Positions 35,870 to 47,486 of a stretch of 63,903 nucleotides of DNA are shown here, in pieces; the stretch's first letter is position 1, and each line of letters starts with the position of its first letter. The notes beneath the pieces were generated by a model. It was not told the DNA's origin. It did no database searches and worked only from the letters and a program-made list of their open reading frames with translations. The position numbers and the translations under genes were made by a program. The stretch covers positions 1 to 63,903 of the forward strand of contig AZLU01000139.1 in the NCBI GenBank assembly GCA_002224055.1, read 5' to 3'. The stretch comes from Pezizomycotina sp. ARF18 (taxonomy: Eukaryota > Ascomycota).

Positions 35870-37825
35870 CTTGAATGTGTGTTGAAGTAATAAGGAGCTA
35901 TGGACTAGGAGGTAAGAAATTATTGTTCTGACTATCCTCGTTAAGAATTGACTGTAGGCTAACGATGTTGGTGAAATAGCAAGCTTTTCTTTCGATTGGG
36001 TTGAGGGATGAGTGGAGTTTATATAGACAAATTGATATATACTAGGGGTATGCGGGGTTTCTAGCTCTGAAGACGTCAACTGCTAAGGGTATTACGACAA
36101 TGCTCAATTTCAATTACTTAATTACAGCTAGTAATCCATACAGTTTCAGATTCCTTTCGGAGGGAACGCGTACGTGCTTAGAAATTGCAATTGACAGTCA
36201 AGCACTACCCCTCAATCCGTACAAATAAATTGTTCGAGAATAATATATATATATATATACATACATATACTTATATGGTTGCCCCGCAGTTCGTGCCGCG
36301 GGTGGGGGGGGGGGAGTGGTGAGATGTACATACTCAAGTATGCATGTACTGACGTGCAGTTCAAATCGGTGCAACCAAGTCAAAAAAGAAAAAAAGAAAG
36401 AAAGGTCCCCTCCCAAAAGCTCTTCGGATCTAACCAGTAACCAGTTACCAGCAAACGAGATTTTCAGCCGTCCGCCGGAAGTTCGTAGTGGGGTAAGTGA
36501 AGCTAGACTAGCTTCCACCGGCAACTGCCAGTAAACTGCTGTGCTGCTGTATAGTTCTGGCATCGATCGCTGTCGATCGTCAACAATTAAAGCCTACTAG
36601 GAATGCCCTAGTGTCCTTTTTTGGCTAGAATAGTGAATGGATAGAGATTAGACCGCTCTCCATTATTGGGCTGATTCTTCCGTTACACAGGGAGATCGTT
36701 GCGTTCGGCGTGTCGCGAGCCGTGGCAACTTGGGATGATGCATAAGCGAGGTTGTGGGTTCTTAGTATTACTAAAAAGCATTCTGTCGGATTTAAGCAAA
36801 TTACGTAGTACCTCCTTCCTCACGCTGCACACAGCAATGCAAAAAAAAAAAAAAAAAAAAAAAAAAATTCATTAATAAACCTTCATCAAGTCTGTAAAAG
36901 CCGACCTATCTCTTAGATCCGTGTGAGAGAAAGGCGTCGAACCAGGAAAGACCCTTATGCGGTGAATGAGAGGCGACTCTTTTACTGAGATATTGCGACT
37001 TTCGAGAAATTTCTTCAATGTTAACATCCATGAACACTTCTCATGTCCACGAAAGTATAAAATGGAAAAGGCTCGTAATTGGTACCAGTATTACGGCGAT
37101 TAATAATACCATAACTTGCAAAGCCTCCGAACATTTCGCATTGTGTGCGTACAATCCCGAGGGTGACCCAGAAAAGGGAGTATAGATTGGAAAAGAGTCA
37201 GAAGGGAAGCCAAGCCTAACCTGGGTAACAATAATTGCAAGGGCCTTCTTAAAGTGTTTACAACCTACATGTATACAGGCCATCAATTTCATAGTAGACG
37301 ACCGAATTGAACACCATTGTAAGGTAAAAGATACGGGCGAATCTTTCGGGGAATGTAAAATGTTTGGCTCCTTATCGTTACTTCGGGATATAGTGTTTTA
37401 GAGCGTAGTCCAGATTGAAATTTTGATACAAAAAGAGGATTGGATAAAAACCCTAACAAAAAAAGAAACCCAGAAAAAAAAAAAAGAGAAATAACGCCTG
37501 CATCTGTCTTGAACGTTGAATTACTATGTGTAGCTGTCTCAATATTAGATAGTAGTATATAATCAAGTAATGAATAGATCAGTGAATTCATAGGATAGAA
37601 ATAGACAAACTTATATTGAACTTGGAACGGTAAACGCCGAAGTAACTTGCTAACAGAATAACAAACAAAAAAGCAGCGGTGGCACTGTACTTGAAAACAT
37701 GAAATCTTGGCACCGTATCAAGGACCCCCGGTCAAAGTAGTAACTTTAAGTAAACGCCATGAACTCATGAAAAAAAAAAAAAAAGGAGCAAAAAGTAAGA
37801 ATCGAAGCGTGAAATCATAAAAGGT
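35870..37825. other. Intergenic region with homopolymers
   Basis: Nearly 2 kb without a supportable gene. It holds a TA-repeat at about 36243-36260, a 12-base G run near 36303-36314 (the only long G run in the window) and a 27-base A run at 36841-36867. Short open frames on both strands lack protein-like character. Confidence 0.5.
36841..36867. repeat. Poly-A tract, 27 bases
   Basis: Uninterrupted A run in the spacer between the Hsp31-like and AT-hook genes. Confidence 0.85.
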
Positions 37826-40800
37826 TCATAATATAGTACTCGGTAACAATCGCAAAGCATCAACGCCTTTCTCGTCTTCTCCTTTATACAATGTGCGTTT
37901 GTCATTTTCTTTTTTCTTACTCAAGCCCCAATCTGCTAAATTGCCGTGGGCTTTGAGCACCCACTGCCGCCTCCTCTCTCTTCCGATCTTAGCAATAATC
38001 AGCGCCTCGCGGATGTGACTCCTGCTAAAGCCCCACTCTCTCCTCGTCTCGCCTGCCAACTTCTTCGGGCCGACAATCTCCCGCCTGATCGCTTCCTCAA
38101 CTTATCAATAACTCTAGAATCCTCCCTGCGTAACGTAATAGCATCGTCCTCGTCCCTCTCAAATATTTCCTCAAGTATCTTCCGCCTAGATGCATCGGCC
38201 TCCATGGGCGTCTCCCTCTCGTAAAATACCTCCATTGAGTGCATGCGCTGCGCGACGTCGGGATTCTTCGGGAACAAAAGGCTGTTGAGAAGCGTCCAGT
38301 GGCGTCCCTCCCACTCTTGCGGGACGACGAGCGGTTTCTTGGAGCCATCCTTGAGCAGACGGGCGTTAGGCGGTGAGGTTCAATGATACGAACACCGTCG
38401 AGGAGTCTCCTCTTCGGCTGCGGCTTTTGTGGAGAGTGTTTCTTGGCACTGACGCCGGCAACGGGTGAGGCCCACTTGACGGATTGAGCGCCTGCGCTTT
38501 CTCCGTCGGAAGACCCGGAAACGGAGGGTGACGGAGACTTCTGGGCTTCAGGCGTATGTGGAAGGTTGGTCAGGTCTATAGACTGATATTCTTTTGGTGT
38601 GGCAGATTTCGTGGCAATTTCCTCCTCGAATTCTTCCTCAGAATCTTCTTCTATCTCTTCTCTAACTTGTTCGATTTCTTCTTCAACCTCTTCTTCAACT
38701 TCCTCTTCTACCTCTTCTTCTACCTCTTCTTCTACCTCTTCTTCTACCTCTTCTTCTACCTCTTCTTCTATCTCTTCTTCAGGCTCCTCTTCGACCTCTT
38801 CTTCAGACTCTTCTTCCGCAGCGGGATCGGGATCTAAAAGATCATCGGGTAGCATCCGGCCCAGCATCTCCTCCTCTTCGAAGTCTTGTTCAATCTCGTT
38901 GTCAACTTCATTATAGATTTCAGGTTTCCCTTTCCTTGAGCTCTGGCGCTGGCTTGAATGTCATGGGGAGGCCTTTCGAAGTGCGTGGTCTCATTGTAAG
39001 ACCCAGGGACAACGTATGCAGAATGATTGAGAAACGAGAGGAATTCTGCGTTCTTTTTCGTATGCGCTTTGGTGGGTGCAGGCGCCGCTCTGGTGAACAA
39101 GTTTCCTTCGCTCCTCTTGCTATTTTCCCGGAAAGTTTTGCCGCCTGCACGATCAGGTATCCTATCATCCGTTTTGGCGTAGTTGCTCTCTTTGGGGTGC
39201 CTATTAGAGGATCTTTCCGGAAGCAACCTCCTCAGGACGACTCCTGGTAGGTCGCCTGTCGGAGGTCAATTTATTGCGGACCTGGTCGTGAACGGCGGTA
39301 TACGGGTTACGGTCTGTAGCTAAGCGGTCCTTGACTTGGCTGTGTAATGTGGTGTAGGATCAGTCGGCGTAGAGCTCCTGTTAGTATGGGCCCTGATTGG
39401 AAGCGGAGCCGGAGCATTTCTTTCCAAGATGCTGCCTCGAAGCTGCACTCTCTCAGCAGCCATACTGCTTGTCGACATCGTGTCTCCTCGCGACTTTGGC
39501 AACCTAGCGACAGCCTCTTCTCCATTTCCTTGATCCTCCATTCCATTGTCTTCCGTTTCCTCTAGCAGCATGACCTTCGAAGGCCTTCCACGTTTGCGTT
39601 GCGGCTGCGGCTGTACGGTCTTATCTTTGCTCTGAGCCGTGACAGTGGGCCTTTTCGGAGTCGGAGGCCGTCCGCGCCTTCTCTTCGCTGGTGTTTGGGA
39701 ATCAGTTTGTGCATCCGCCTCTTGCTCAGCCTGGACGGAGGCATCGCCTGTTTCGGAGTGGAGTACAATAACCTGAAAATTACTCCTAGGCACAGGTGGA
39801 GGTGGCATTAGGTGGAGGAGTTACTGCTTGCTGCAGCGGCAGCGGGTCCCCGTGCCTCAGATCCTGACGAGAATGAAGATAGTATGGAAGAGTCTGGTGC
39901 TATCATCGAGAATCCTTCGCTTTGTAAGATCGAGTCGTCCACTTCGAGCGCCTGCGGTGCACTCAGCGAAGAGCTGTTGGACATCATGGAGTTTGAACCG
40001 GCGGAAAGGTTTGAAGACAGCAGTTTCCTCAAAGCGTTGACTTGAGTTGATGACGCAGCACGAGCGCTAGCCGTGCTTTGATTCGAGCTGGAGGAAGAAC
40101 GCCTCGACGGTGAGGGTGAGGAGCATGGATGGCTATAGCCGAGGAGTTCGGTTTTAACTCTCGCAGGAAACTGCCCCTTGAGAAAGTATCTGCCTCGGAT
40201 TGCTTTGATTTCTTCTACAGTCCAAAATCCATGAGCCTACCAGGTAATCAACTTTATAGAAAATAAGCGGATGAATTATACCTTAGAGCTTTCATTATTC
40301 TCATTTACAATAACACCACTCGATTGGGATGTTGTCTTCTGCCGCTTTCGCTGCTGAACATTGACACCTGATGTAGATGGGGCGCTCTCGTCTTCCAGTA
40401 TGGAGAACGACTGGGCAGCTCTTTTTCGTCCAGGGGTAGCTTTCCTTCGGGCTGGAGCAGCAGCAGGCGTCGAGTCATTTCGTAAGGTGCTGTACTTGCT
40501 GCGTTGCGCTTCGTTGTTTTGGCTGCTGTAGCAGGCGTAGCCCTGGCAGTGATTTCCTAGGACGTCCGCGACCGCGCTTAGGCGTTTCGCTTGCGGCAGC
40601 AGCAGCAACAGCTAGGGCTACCGATGTATTTGCCATCGAGATGTTGCGAGGGTTGTTTGTTGTCATATCTAACGTATCGTCGCTGATGTAGCTGTCTTCA
40701 ATGCCCTTCAAGGGGACGGTTATAGTTCTCGCGACTTTTCGCATAGGCTGCTGCTGTTTCCTTTTCGTGACATGTAGCGGTGTGATTGCTGGTACATCGG

Positions 40801-40954
40801 GGCTATCATCCCCATCATCTCTTTCTGCTTCGACGACGACCTTTATCCGCCACGGACTCAAGTGAGAAGTGCTAGTCGATGAAAACTTCGAAGGGCTTTC
40901 CACGCCAGGCGAGACAAAAGGTAAGGAAGCCATGTCGGCGCAAAAGCCTTGCAT
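37826..40954 (-). CDS. AT-hook DNA-binding protein with a long acidic repeat
   Basis: Probably a nuclear, minor-groove-binding chromatin protein. The start is ATG 40954 (MQGFCADMASLPF) or the better-placed ATG at 40933. Three AT-hook-type motifs are visible: ETPKRGRGRPRKS, AKRRRGRPPTP and QRKRGRPSK. Between the first two, after a GTATAA donor near 40281, an exon reads AHGFWTVEEIKAIRGRYFLK. Downstream is a Glu-rich segment made of repeated EEEVE units, encoded at 38689-38790. The conserved C-terminal region reads WTLLNSLLFPKNPDVAQRMH, ADASRRKILEEIFERDED and REALIIAKIGRERRRQWVL, with TGA at 37826. Five or more frame shifts occur. One long gene fits the continuous protein-like frames, but two genes cannot be excluded. 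It is divergent from TGS1, 426 bases apart. Confidence 0.72.
38689..38790. repeat. 15-base coding minisatellite (EEEVE repeat)
   Basis: Near-perfect tandem copies of a 15-base CT-rich unit on the plus strand (CTCTTCTTCTACCTC and variants) encode Glu-Glu-Glu-Val-Glu on the minus strand in the AT-hook gene. The unit is a multiple of three, so length change would keep the frame. The plus-strand reading as Ser/Thr repeats is an artefact. Confidence 0.9.
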
Positions 40955-41380
40955 GAGCTATCAAAGACTCTAAAAGGAGGTAAGGAGAGCTGATGAACTG
41001 AGAGAAGAGATATGAATTACGGTTTCAGCCGTTTATTATCAGAGCTTGGTGACTGACGATACTTGTTATAAAACTACTGACTTCAAGGGTTTTCGGGTAA
41101 GAAGAAATATGGATTATAGGAGGCGGTTTTGTATATTTTTCTTTTTTGGTTGTCGGTGGTAAGGCGCGCCGTGGCTCACTGCATGGCAACCGTTGCTATG
41201 GCGGCTAGGTCGCGGCGCAGAATTTAACGGCCAAAAAAAAAAAAAAAAAAAAGAGTTTTAAGCCTCAAATTTCTTATCGCTTGGAATTTCCTTCGTACAG
41301 GTTTTTCTTCCCCTTGTAATCGCCCACGTTCCATCAAATTTTGCCTACGGCTTGCCCATACTCTCTACCGCGATGTCGAT
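40955..41380. promoter_or_regulatory. Divergent promoter of the AT-hook gene and TGS1 with an RFX-like palindrome
   Basis: A 426-base spacer between two divergent starts. It contains a GC-rich island with overlapping dyads: CATGGCAACCGTTGCTATGG at about 41182-41201 and GTTGCTATGGCGGC at 41192-41205. The second matches the canonical RFX X-box GTTGCCATGGCAAC at 11 of 14 positions. A 20-base A run (41233-41252) lies on the TGS1 side. Binding is inferred from sequence only. Confidence 0.35.
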
Positions 41381-42465
41381 ATGAAACGGAAATTCAACGA
41401 CGAGGACACCGGCGACAATTCGCCGGCCCCGAAGAGCGCTCGCGCAGCCGACGATGACAAACCGAAAGGCCTCACGATATTCAATCACCGGAGCGAGGTT
41501 CCAAAGGAGCTGATGAAGTGAGTTTTGAACCCTTAAAAAAAAAGTGGCGTCGCCTTGCAAAGACTAACACGTAGGCAGATACTGGATGCAACGAAATCGC
41601 TTGTTTAGCGACTTCGACTACTACGACATTTGGCTTACATACGACGGCTGGTTCAGCGTTACGCCGGAAGCAATCGCGAGGTAAGGAAACTCTGATAGAA
41701 ATTCACACCTGTATCGCCAACTTAATGCTAACGGAGACATTCTTATCCGTAGAAAAATAGCAGATCACATCATCCCATCAACAGCGGAGGAATCTGGAAT
41801 CGTTATTCTTGACGGCTTTTGTGGATGGGGACAAAATGCGATACAGCTCGCTTTATCCAAAGGCTGCAAGAAGGTCATCGCCGTCGATAAGGACGAGGAC
41901 GTGATTAAATGCGCCAAACACAATGCAGAGCTCTACGAGATCGACCACAAAATCGAATTCATCTGCGAAGATATATTCAAGTACATAGAGCGTGCTAGTG
42001 ATTCTTCTGAGGGACCAAATTCGATGCCGTATTCATGAGCCCGCCATGGGGAGGACCGAATTACAATCAGCAGGAGAAGTTCGATCTCGATAATCTGGAA
42101 CCAAAGCCATGGTAAGCTACAGGACACTTTTATATTTTAAAAAATAATAGATTGGGTGCTAACTCGATAGCCGAGTAGTGAAAGTCTACTGGAGGAAGCA
42201 AGAAAACTCTCGCAAAACATCGCGATTTATATACCTCGAAATTCCAATCTCGAACAACTATCAACACTTGTGCCAGATGGCGAGAAAATCGCCGCTATCC
42301 ATTACTGTCTTGGTGGCCAAAGCAAGGTACATTTCTCTCCTCTTTTTCTTTTTATCCAATCTAACTTTATACTCATCTTTCACACTTTCACTAACTCTGA
42401 TATAGGCGATATGTGCGTATTTTGGGAATTTTAACAAGGATGTAGCCGTCCCAGTGGCTTCCTAG
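41381..42465 (+). CDS. TGS1: Trimethylguanosine synthase (cap hypermethylase) TGS1
   Basis: SAM-dependent enzyme that converts the m7G cap of snRNAs, snoRNAs and telomerase RNA to the trimethyl form in the nucleus. Five exons are visible: 41381-41518, 41579-41680, 41753-42111, 42179-42326 and 42406-42465. The protein starts MKRKFNDEDTGDNSPAPKSA, then YWMQRNRLFSDFDYYDIWLT and DGWFSVTPEAIARKIADHI. The SAM-binding motif I is VILDGFCGWGQNAIQLAL, followed by VIAVDKDEDVIKCAKHNAEL, and the catalytic motif IV is DAVFMSPPWGGPNYNQQ, whose Trp stacks on the cap guanine. One missing base near 42015 breaks the frame just before motif IV. The length of about 260 residues is normal for fungi. The stop TAG is at 42463-42465. 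Confidence 0.93.
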
Positions 42466-43411
42466 CGGTGGCCATGTACACTATACTTTTTTGCAAGCTG
42501 GGGTGGTTGTGCAGTGGCGTCACCGGTCAAGTTATATCACTTTCATGTACTATATATATTTCCCGCAAAGCTTTGATGGCGATGAAGGCGCAATAATTGT
42601 TCTGAATTCGAATCCTTGTCTGATTCAAATATCAGCACGTGGACTAGCCGGACTTCTTATAAGCATCATGTTCCAAATAGAGTAAAAATTGTGTAGAATT
42701 TTTATACAACCGTATGTCAAAAATCGCTTTAGCATGAGGTCGCTTTCCGTTACCGTCCTCACCTGTAAATTCGTGACACTTGGTCGCGCAGGGTATTTTG
42801 TCATACATAAGTATAATACTATTATTGGAATTGAGACGTTAGAATCGATCTCGGAGAAAACCCGTTTGAAACCTTTTTTCTTAGCCCACCTTTGTATTCT
42901 TGGATCGACACCGTGATAACTTTCCTCGAAAACCTCTCACTTCACTCTCACCCTTAAACCCCTTGCCGTTTGCTTTGCTTCATCCAGACATCATCAATCG
43001 ACAACTCGCTCATAATCACGTTCGTTCCCCTCGTATTTTACCCCTACAGAACGAGGCTGAGGCACAGCCTCGCCGTGGAAAATATTAGCATTGTATTCCA
43101 ATTCCAAAGCTTCGCCTTCCAAAACGGCACCCGAGCGTCTAACTTTTTTGACAACTGACTGTTTTTGAAGGCGAAGAAGGCTTCCCCCTTTTCACAATTA
43201 CGATAGTATCTTTAAAGGCAAATCTTTGGAAGGCAGCTGGGCAACAAAAGAGCACTTTTATCCATTAATCATTTACGCATTTATTTATTTATCTTTATTT
43301 TTCTAACAGCGTAATCACCACACTGTATCCTTTCGTTTTCTGCTTTGGAAGTTGTTACGGTTGACTCGCATTCTCCGCAATGGACGTCCCGCCGAATCAC
43401 TTGCGTCACGG
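42466..43411. other. Intergenic region
   Basis: Tandem spacer between TGS1 and the transglutaminase-fold gene. I see no supportable gene or RNA. A tRNA-like B-box match near 42603 has no A box. Confidence 0.5.
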
Positions 43412-45721
43412 ATGGCGCGTCTCCAGCTATCACAGGTCGGGGTCAACAATCCAAATGCCCAGAGACAGCCTGCTCCAGCTCCGGCCACGGCTCCCAAAGC
43501 ACGACCACCTCCACCACCTCCACCAGCACATCCTCCGCGACCTAGGAACCCACCAAGAGGAAGGACTGTTACTCTGCCAGTCAAAGAACCACTAGAGAAT
43601 GCGGTAGATGAGCCCACCACGATGAGCCGGATGAGGCTCCTACGCCAGTGACCGGAATAACGTTCAAGTCGAAACCTTCGCTGCCACCAAGGCTGCCTCC
43701 ACGACGGCCATCCGTGAACAATTCTGAGTACGAACATGACACCGGCCGCCTTCCTCCCCCTCCTCTCCCGTCGAACAGATCCACCCGATCAAAATCACCT
43801 TCCGGAAGCTCTACCTTTCGATCAACTCGTACGAAACGGCAGACACTACAATTACCGACGAATCTACGGCCCAAAGCTGCCCCTCGACTACCAGCTAGAG
43901 GAATCCGCCACCGCTACCAACGAAGCGACCCAATCCATCTTCCAAGGCCTCATGGCAAGAAAAGTCGAAAGAAGGTCCTCGTGGACTTCCTCCCGTGAAC
44001 GATACCCTTCCGGAGGTCAAACCCTGGAAACAACCTGAGAGGGAAGCCTCGTTGCCGAAAAAGTCGACGTTCACTGGCAATCTGAAAAAGAAAGTCGGTC
44101 TGGGCTCGAACGAGCCAGTAAGACCCCTTCTACCGACCCGAAAATCCTCGGGGGCCGCTTCTTCTGGTAGTAGCACCAGCACTGTCATGCCACCGCCTGT
44201 GCCTGCGATGCCTCCTCGACCCAATGGCAGAGCTGTCGTTCCTCCTCCGATACCTGCCACCAGCCCTGTATCGAATGGCAAAGCGATCGTACCTCCACCG
44301 ATTCCTTCTTCGGTCGTCAATGGCGTAGCCCGTGAAGCCAAGAAACTGCCCCGCCTAGCCCGCCTCCCCGCTCGATCTTGCAAATGGGATTTGGCGGCAG
44401 TAAGGGGCGTCTTCCCTCACCCGAACGACCACAGACAGAACCCCCTCATCACAACCCTTCGCAGCCGCCGCCAATCCCTCTCGCATCGCGACCGAAGATT
44501 AACCTTGCACGAAACCCAATGCGTGCCGCTCAAACTCAGAGAGCCCGCCTGCGATGCCTGCTCGTCCGTCTGTTGCTTTCCCGGGTTTTGTGGAACGCCA
44601 TCCGCCCCTTGCCTCAAATGTCGGGATTTTTCTGCTCCCGACCATCATGCCTCGCTTTTCCCGCGCCAGAACAACCGGGATGTGAGACAGCTGGCAATTG
44701 ATCTCACGACTCCCTTCCCGAATATTACGGATAAAGCGCGGGCAATGTTCACATGGATGCATTACAACATCGCCTACGATACGGTCTCGTTCTTCGCTAA
44801 CAACGTGAAGCCATCTGTAAGTTTATATGCACTAAAAAGAGCAAGAAGCGATGAAAATATATTCTAACCATAACATTTGTGCTAGACTCCTGCATCAACG
44901 TTGCACTCCGGTCTCGCAGTATGCGAGGGGTACGCTGGCCTCTTCGCCGCCATGGCAATTCATGTGGGAATTGAAGCCATCGTAGTTAGCGGTCACGGCA
45001 AAGGCTACGGATACTCTCCCGTCACGAATGGCCAGGTGCCTAAATTCAATGCTGGACATGCTTGGAATGGTATATATTTCTTTACCACTATCTCAATTTT
45101 CCCCACAAGTCTGATATTCTAACACCACGGATTTGTTTTAGCTGTCCGACTCGATCACGGCTGGCACCTGATAGATGCCTGCTGGGGCAGCGGCAACTTG
45201 AGCGGCAACGTCTACGAAGCGAAATTCAAAGCCGAATACTTCATGCAAACTCCGGAGCAGTTCCGCAGAAAGCATTGCCCTTCGAACCCCGAGTACCAAT
45301 TCTGCGACGACGTGCTCTCGTGGGAGGATTACATACTCATGGACGACGGTCCGCTGATATACGGGACCTTTACCGAACCGGACGTTGATTTCTCGCCGTA
45401 CACGCTTGAGCCAGCGCAGAAGGTCCTGCAACCGCATACGCGGTACTGGTTTAGGCTGACGAGGAGCTGCCAGCATAAGAGGGGTCGGATTGGGTTATTT
45501 TGCTGAACATCGACGGAAACAAAACGGTGATGAAGGATGATGGGAGGGGTGGGTTGGTCGCAGAGGGCACTACGCCGGCGGCAGGGAAGACGGTTGAATT
45601 GGTGAACATAACCTCTTTTGATAACAGTCCTGGGAAAGGCCTCACGAACCAGGAGTACGAAGCGAAGGCTGGAAGAGTAGGGATGGCGTGGTCAGGGCTT
45701 TGCAAGTGGACCGTTGGCTAA
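43412..45721 (+). CDS. Proline-rich protein with a C-terminal transglutaminase-like domain
   Basis: The ATG at 43412 gives MARLQLSQVGVNNPNAQ. The N-terminal half is Pro-rich with SH3-ligand-like runs (PPPPPPPAHPPRPRNPPRG, PPRLPPRRPS, VPPPIPATSP). A conserved SIFQGLMARKVE segment follows, then CLKCRDFSAPDHHASLFPR and the transglutaminase fold KARAMFTWMHYNIAYDTVSF. The triad is visible: Cys in LAVCEGYAGLFAAMA (44922-44924), His in FNAGHAWNAVR and Asp in WHLIDACWGSGN. Introns lie at 44817-44885 and 45070-45141; the TAA is at about 45721. The domain resembles Cyk3-type and kyphoscoliosis-peptidase proteins of cytokinesis and cell-wall control, but the N-terminal SH3 domain of Cyk3 is absent, so it is a related family. 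Five or more frame shifts interrupt exon 1 and exon 3. Confidence 0.86.
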
Positions 45722-46064
45722 ATTATACCCGAGGGAGTTTTTACCGACTTCATTTTGGTGAGATGCATCGGTTGGGTTTTTTATCACAGATATGGGCATT
45801 TGAATGGGTTTGCTGCTGTTTGACATTTATATATTTTTCTAGCTTTTTTCTTGCATACTTCTTTAAGCATATATTTGGGCATTAGCTTGCGTAGGACATT
45901 AATCTGGACATCTATCAAGCATTTTATCTTAATTATTCAAGATGTAATACTCATCCATATGAAACCTTTCTACTCAATAATAGCATGGTATATTTATTTC
46001 TATGTAAATCAGTAAATCTATGGAAAATCATGCTATAGGCCACGCAGTAACAATCAAACATGTG
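45722..46064. other. Convergent intergenic region
   Basis: Spacer of 343 bases between the 3' ends of the transglutaminase-fold gene and PIG-H. It is AT-rich, with nothing else seen. Confidence 0.5.
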
Positions 46065-46866
46065 TCATGACTGCGGTTCGTAAAGACAGCTCCGAGTCCC
46101 TCTCCACACCTCCTCTAGTATCTTTCTTCTCGGTAGTAGTTTCTGCAGAAAGCAATAGAGCATCATTAGCATCTCGCAAAGGTGTTTTGATCTTAATGTT
46201 CCAGATAATTCGTACTCACCGGAAAAACAACCACAATCTCCCCTTCCCCTTCACAACGACAAACAGGTAAAACTTTACTTCGAACCCCACGAACCCTTCG
46301 TGTATCAGAATATCCTGTATCGCCGTGGTCGGCAGGAACCTGTACGTCGTCCCCGTCAGGTACGAATCCGAGCTCGTCGCGGTCTGTATCCCCAACCCTC
46401 TCAATATCAGCAGGCTTTCCTCGGTATACTCCCGCCTGCTCGCGACCCACACGCCGCCTAGCGCTATCGCCGTGGTATATAGCCAGCTGAGCCCGCGGAC
46501 GTACGTCACGCACGTATTTCCCGTCTGCGAGCGCGACACGAGTAGCGTGAGCTGCATGCAGACGTACGCGAACAATCGTTCGAGCAGCGCGATCGCTTCT
46601 TCGAGTAAAGCAAATACGGACCACCAGGACCAGTGGTGGATTGGGCGGAGGAAAGGTTGCTGCAGTGTCGAAGGGTCGGCGGAGGAAGATACGTAGTACT
46701 TGACTAGTAGGAGGAGGGCGACGGCGGTTAGGAGGAGCGTGCGCAGGATGAAGAGGAGGATGCGCGAAGGCGTGAGGAAGGTCGTGGGTCGGGTCGTTAC
46801 TGTGTATTCGATCGTCGTGGGAGTCGGACGGCGGACCCGGAGGGTGGGTTGGTTTGATGCGAACAT
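46065..46866 (-). CDS. GPI15: PIG-H subunit of the GPI-GlcNAc transferase
   Basis: Subunit of the ER enzyme that transfers GlcNAc to phosphatidylinositol, the first step of GPI-anchor synthesis. Exon 1 (46220-46866) starts MFASNQPTLRVRRPTPTT. It has a hydrophobic hairpin or membrane segment (RILLFILRTLLLTAVALLLL) and then the PIG-H domain ESLLILRGLGIQTAT, TTYRFLPTTAIQDILIHEGF and EVKFYLFVVVKG. It ends IVVVFP at a GTGAGT donor. After a 77-base intron, exon 2 (46065-46142) gives KLLPRRKILEEVWRGTRSCL, the family's usual C-terminus, ending in TGA. One G appears to be missing in a G run near 46255, breaking the frame just before the exon end. The length of about 240 residues is normal. GPI15 is the yeast name of the orthologue. 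Confidence 0.9.
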
Positions 46867-47486
46867 TTGCGCATTGCTGTGTTAAATGAGGGAAGGGTGG
46901 TTTGCTGCTGTGGAGTTTATGGATTGTGTGGTTGGGGAGCTTTGGAGAAGCTATTGAAACTCCAGCGTGGTTTTTTTGAACAAGCGATTTTTAACCGCGC
47001 GGCAAAAAAACTACCAAATCGCCAAACTTCTACCTACTTAAGTATGATGCTAAATTTATCAGGATGTAAGTCGGATTAGCATCACTAGTAAATACTATTC
47101 TGAACATGTCATTTCCATGCTCGGCTTCAAAAGCGAGTTTGATAGTGGATAGTGTACGTGGTGATACGTTTTACTAGGCCAATATCACAATACTAAGCAA
47201 GTTGGTTGTGCAATTTTTACTTTATTTTCGAACTCTAAATGCGTATAGAACCGAAGAGATACTTGGTATAAACAAGACATGAGGTGTCTAAAAATGATAG
47301 TGGTATTATTACAAGAAGATAATATAAAAAGAGTTGCAAGACATTGGAGAAGTAGAAGAAACGCAAAAGTAAGCATTAACAAACAAACCAAAAACCCTGT
47401 GAAACTGATCATGAAAATCCCCCAAAATGATGACATTGCACAAAAGACTCTAAGTGACAAAAAAACAGCAACCAAAAGCGACGGTA
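46867..47486. other. Intergenic region upstream of PIG-H
   Basis: AT-rich, with no gene supportable. A plus-strand frame at 47279-47518 overlaps the ENPP 3' end and is not protein-like. Confidence 0.5.

Noticed and set aside
38556-38916. Plus-strand Ser/Thr-repeat and Phe/Leu-repeat frames opposite the acidic repeat
   Set aside because: They are shadows of the EEEVE minisatellite; the minus strand carries the AT-hook protein with family motifs.
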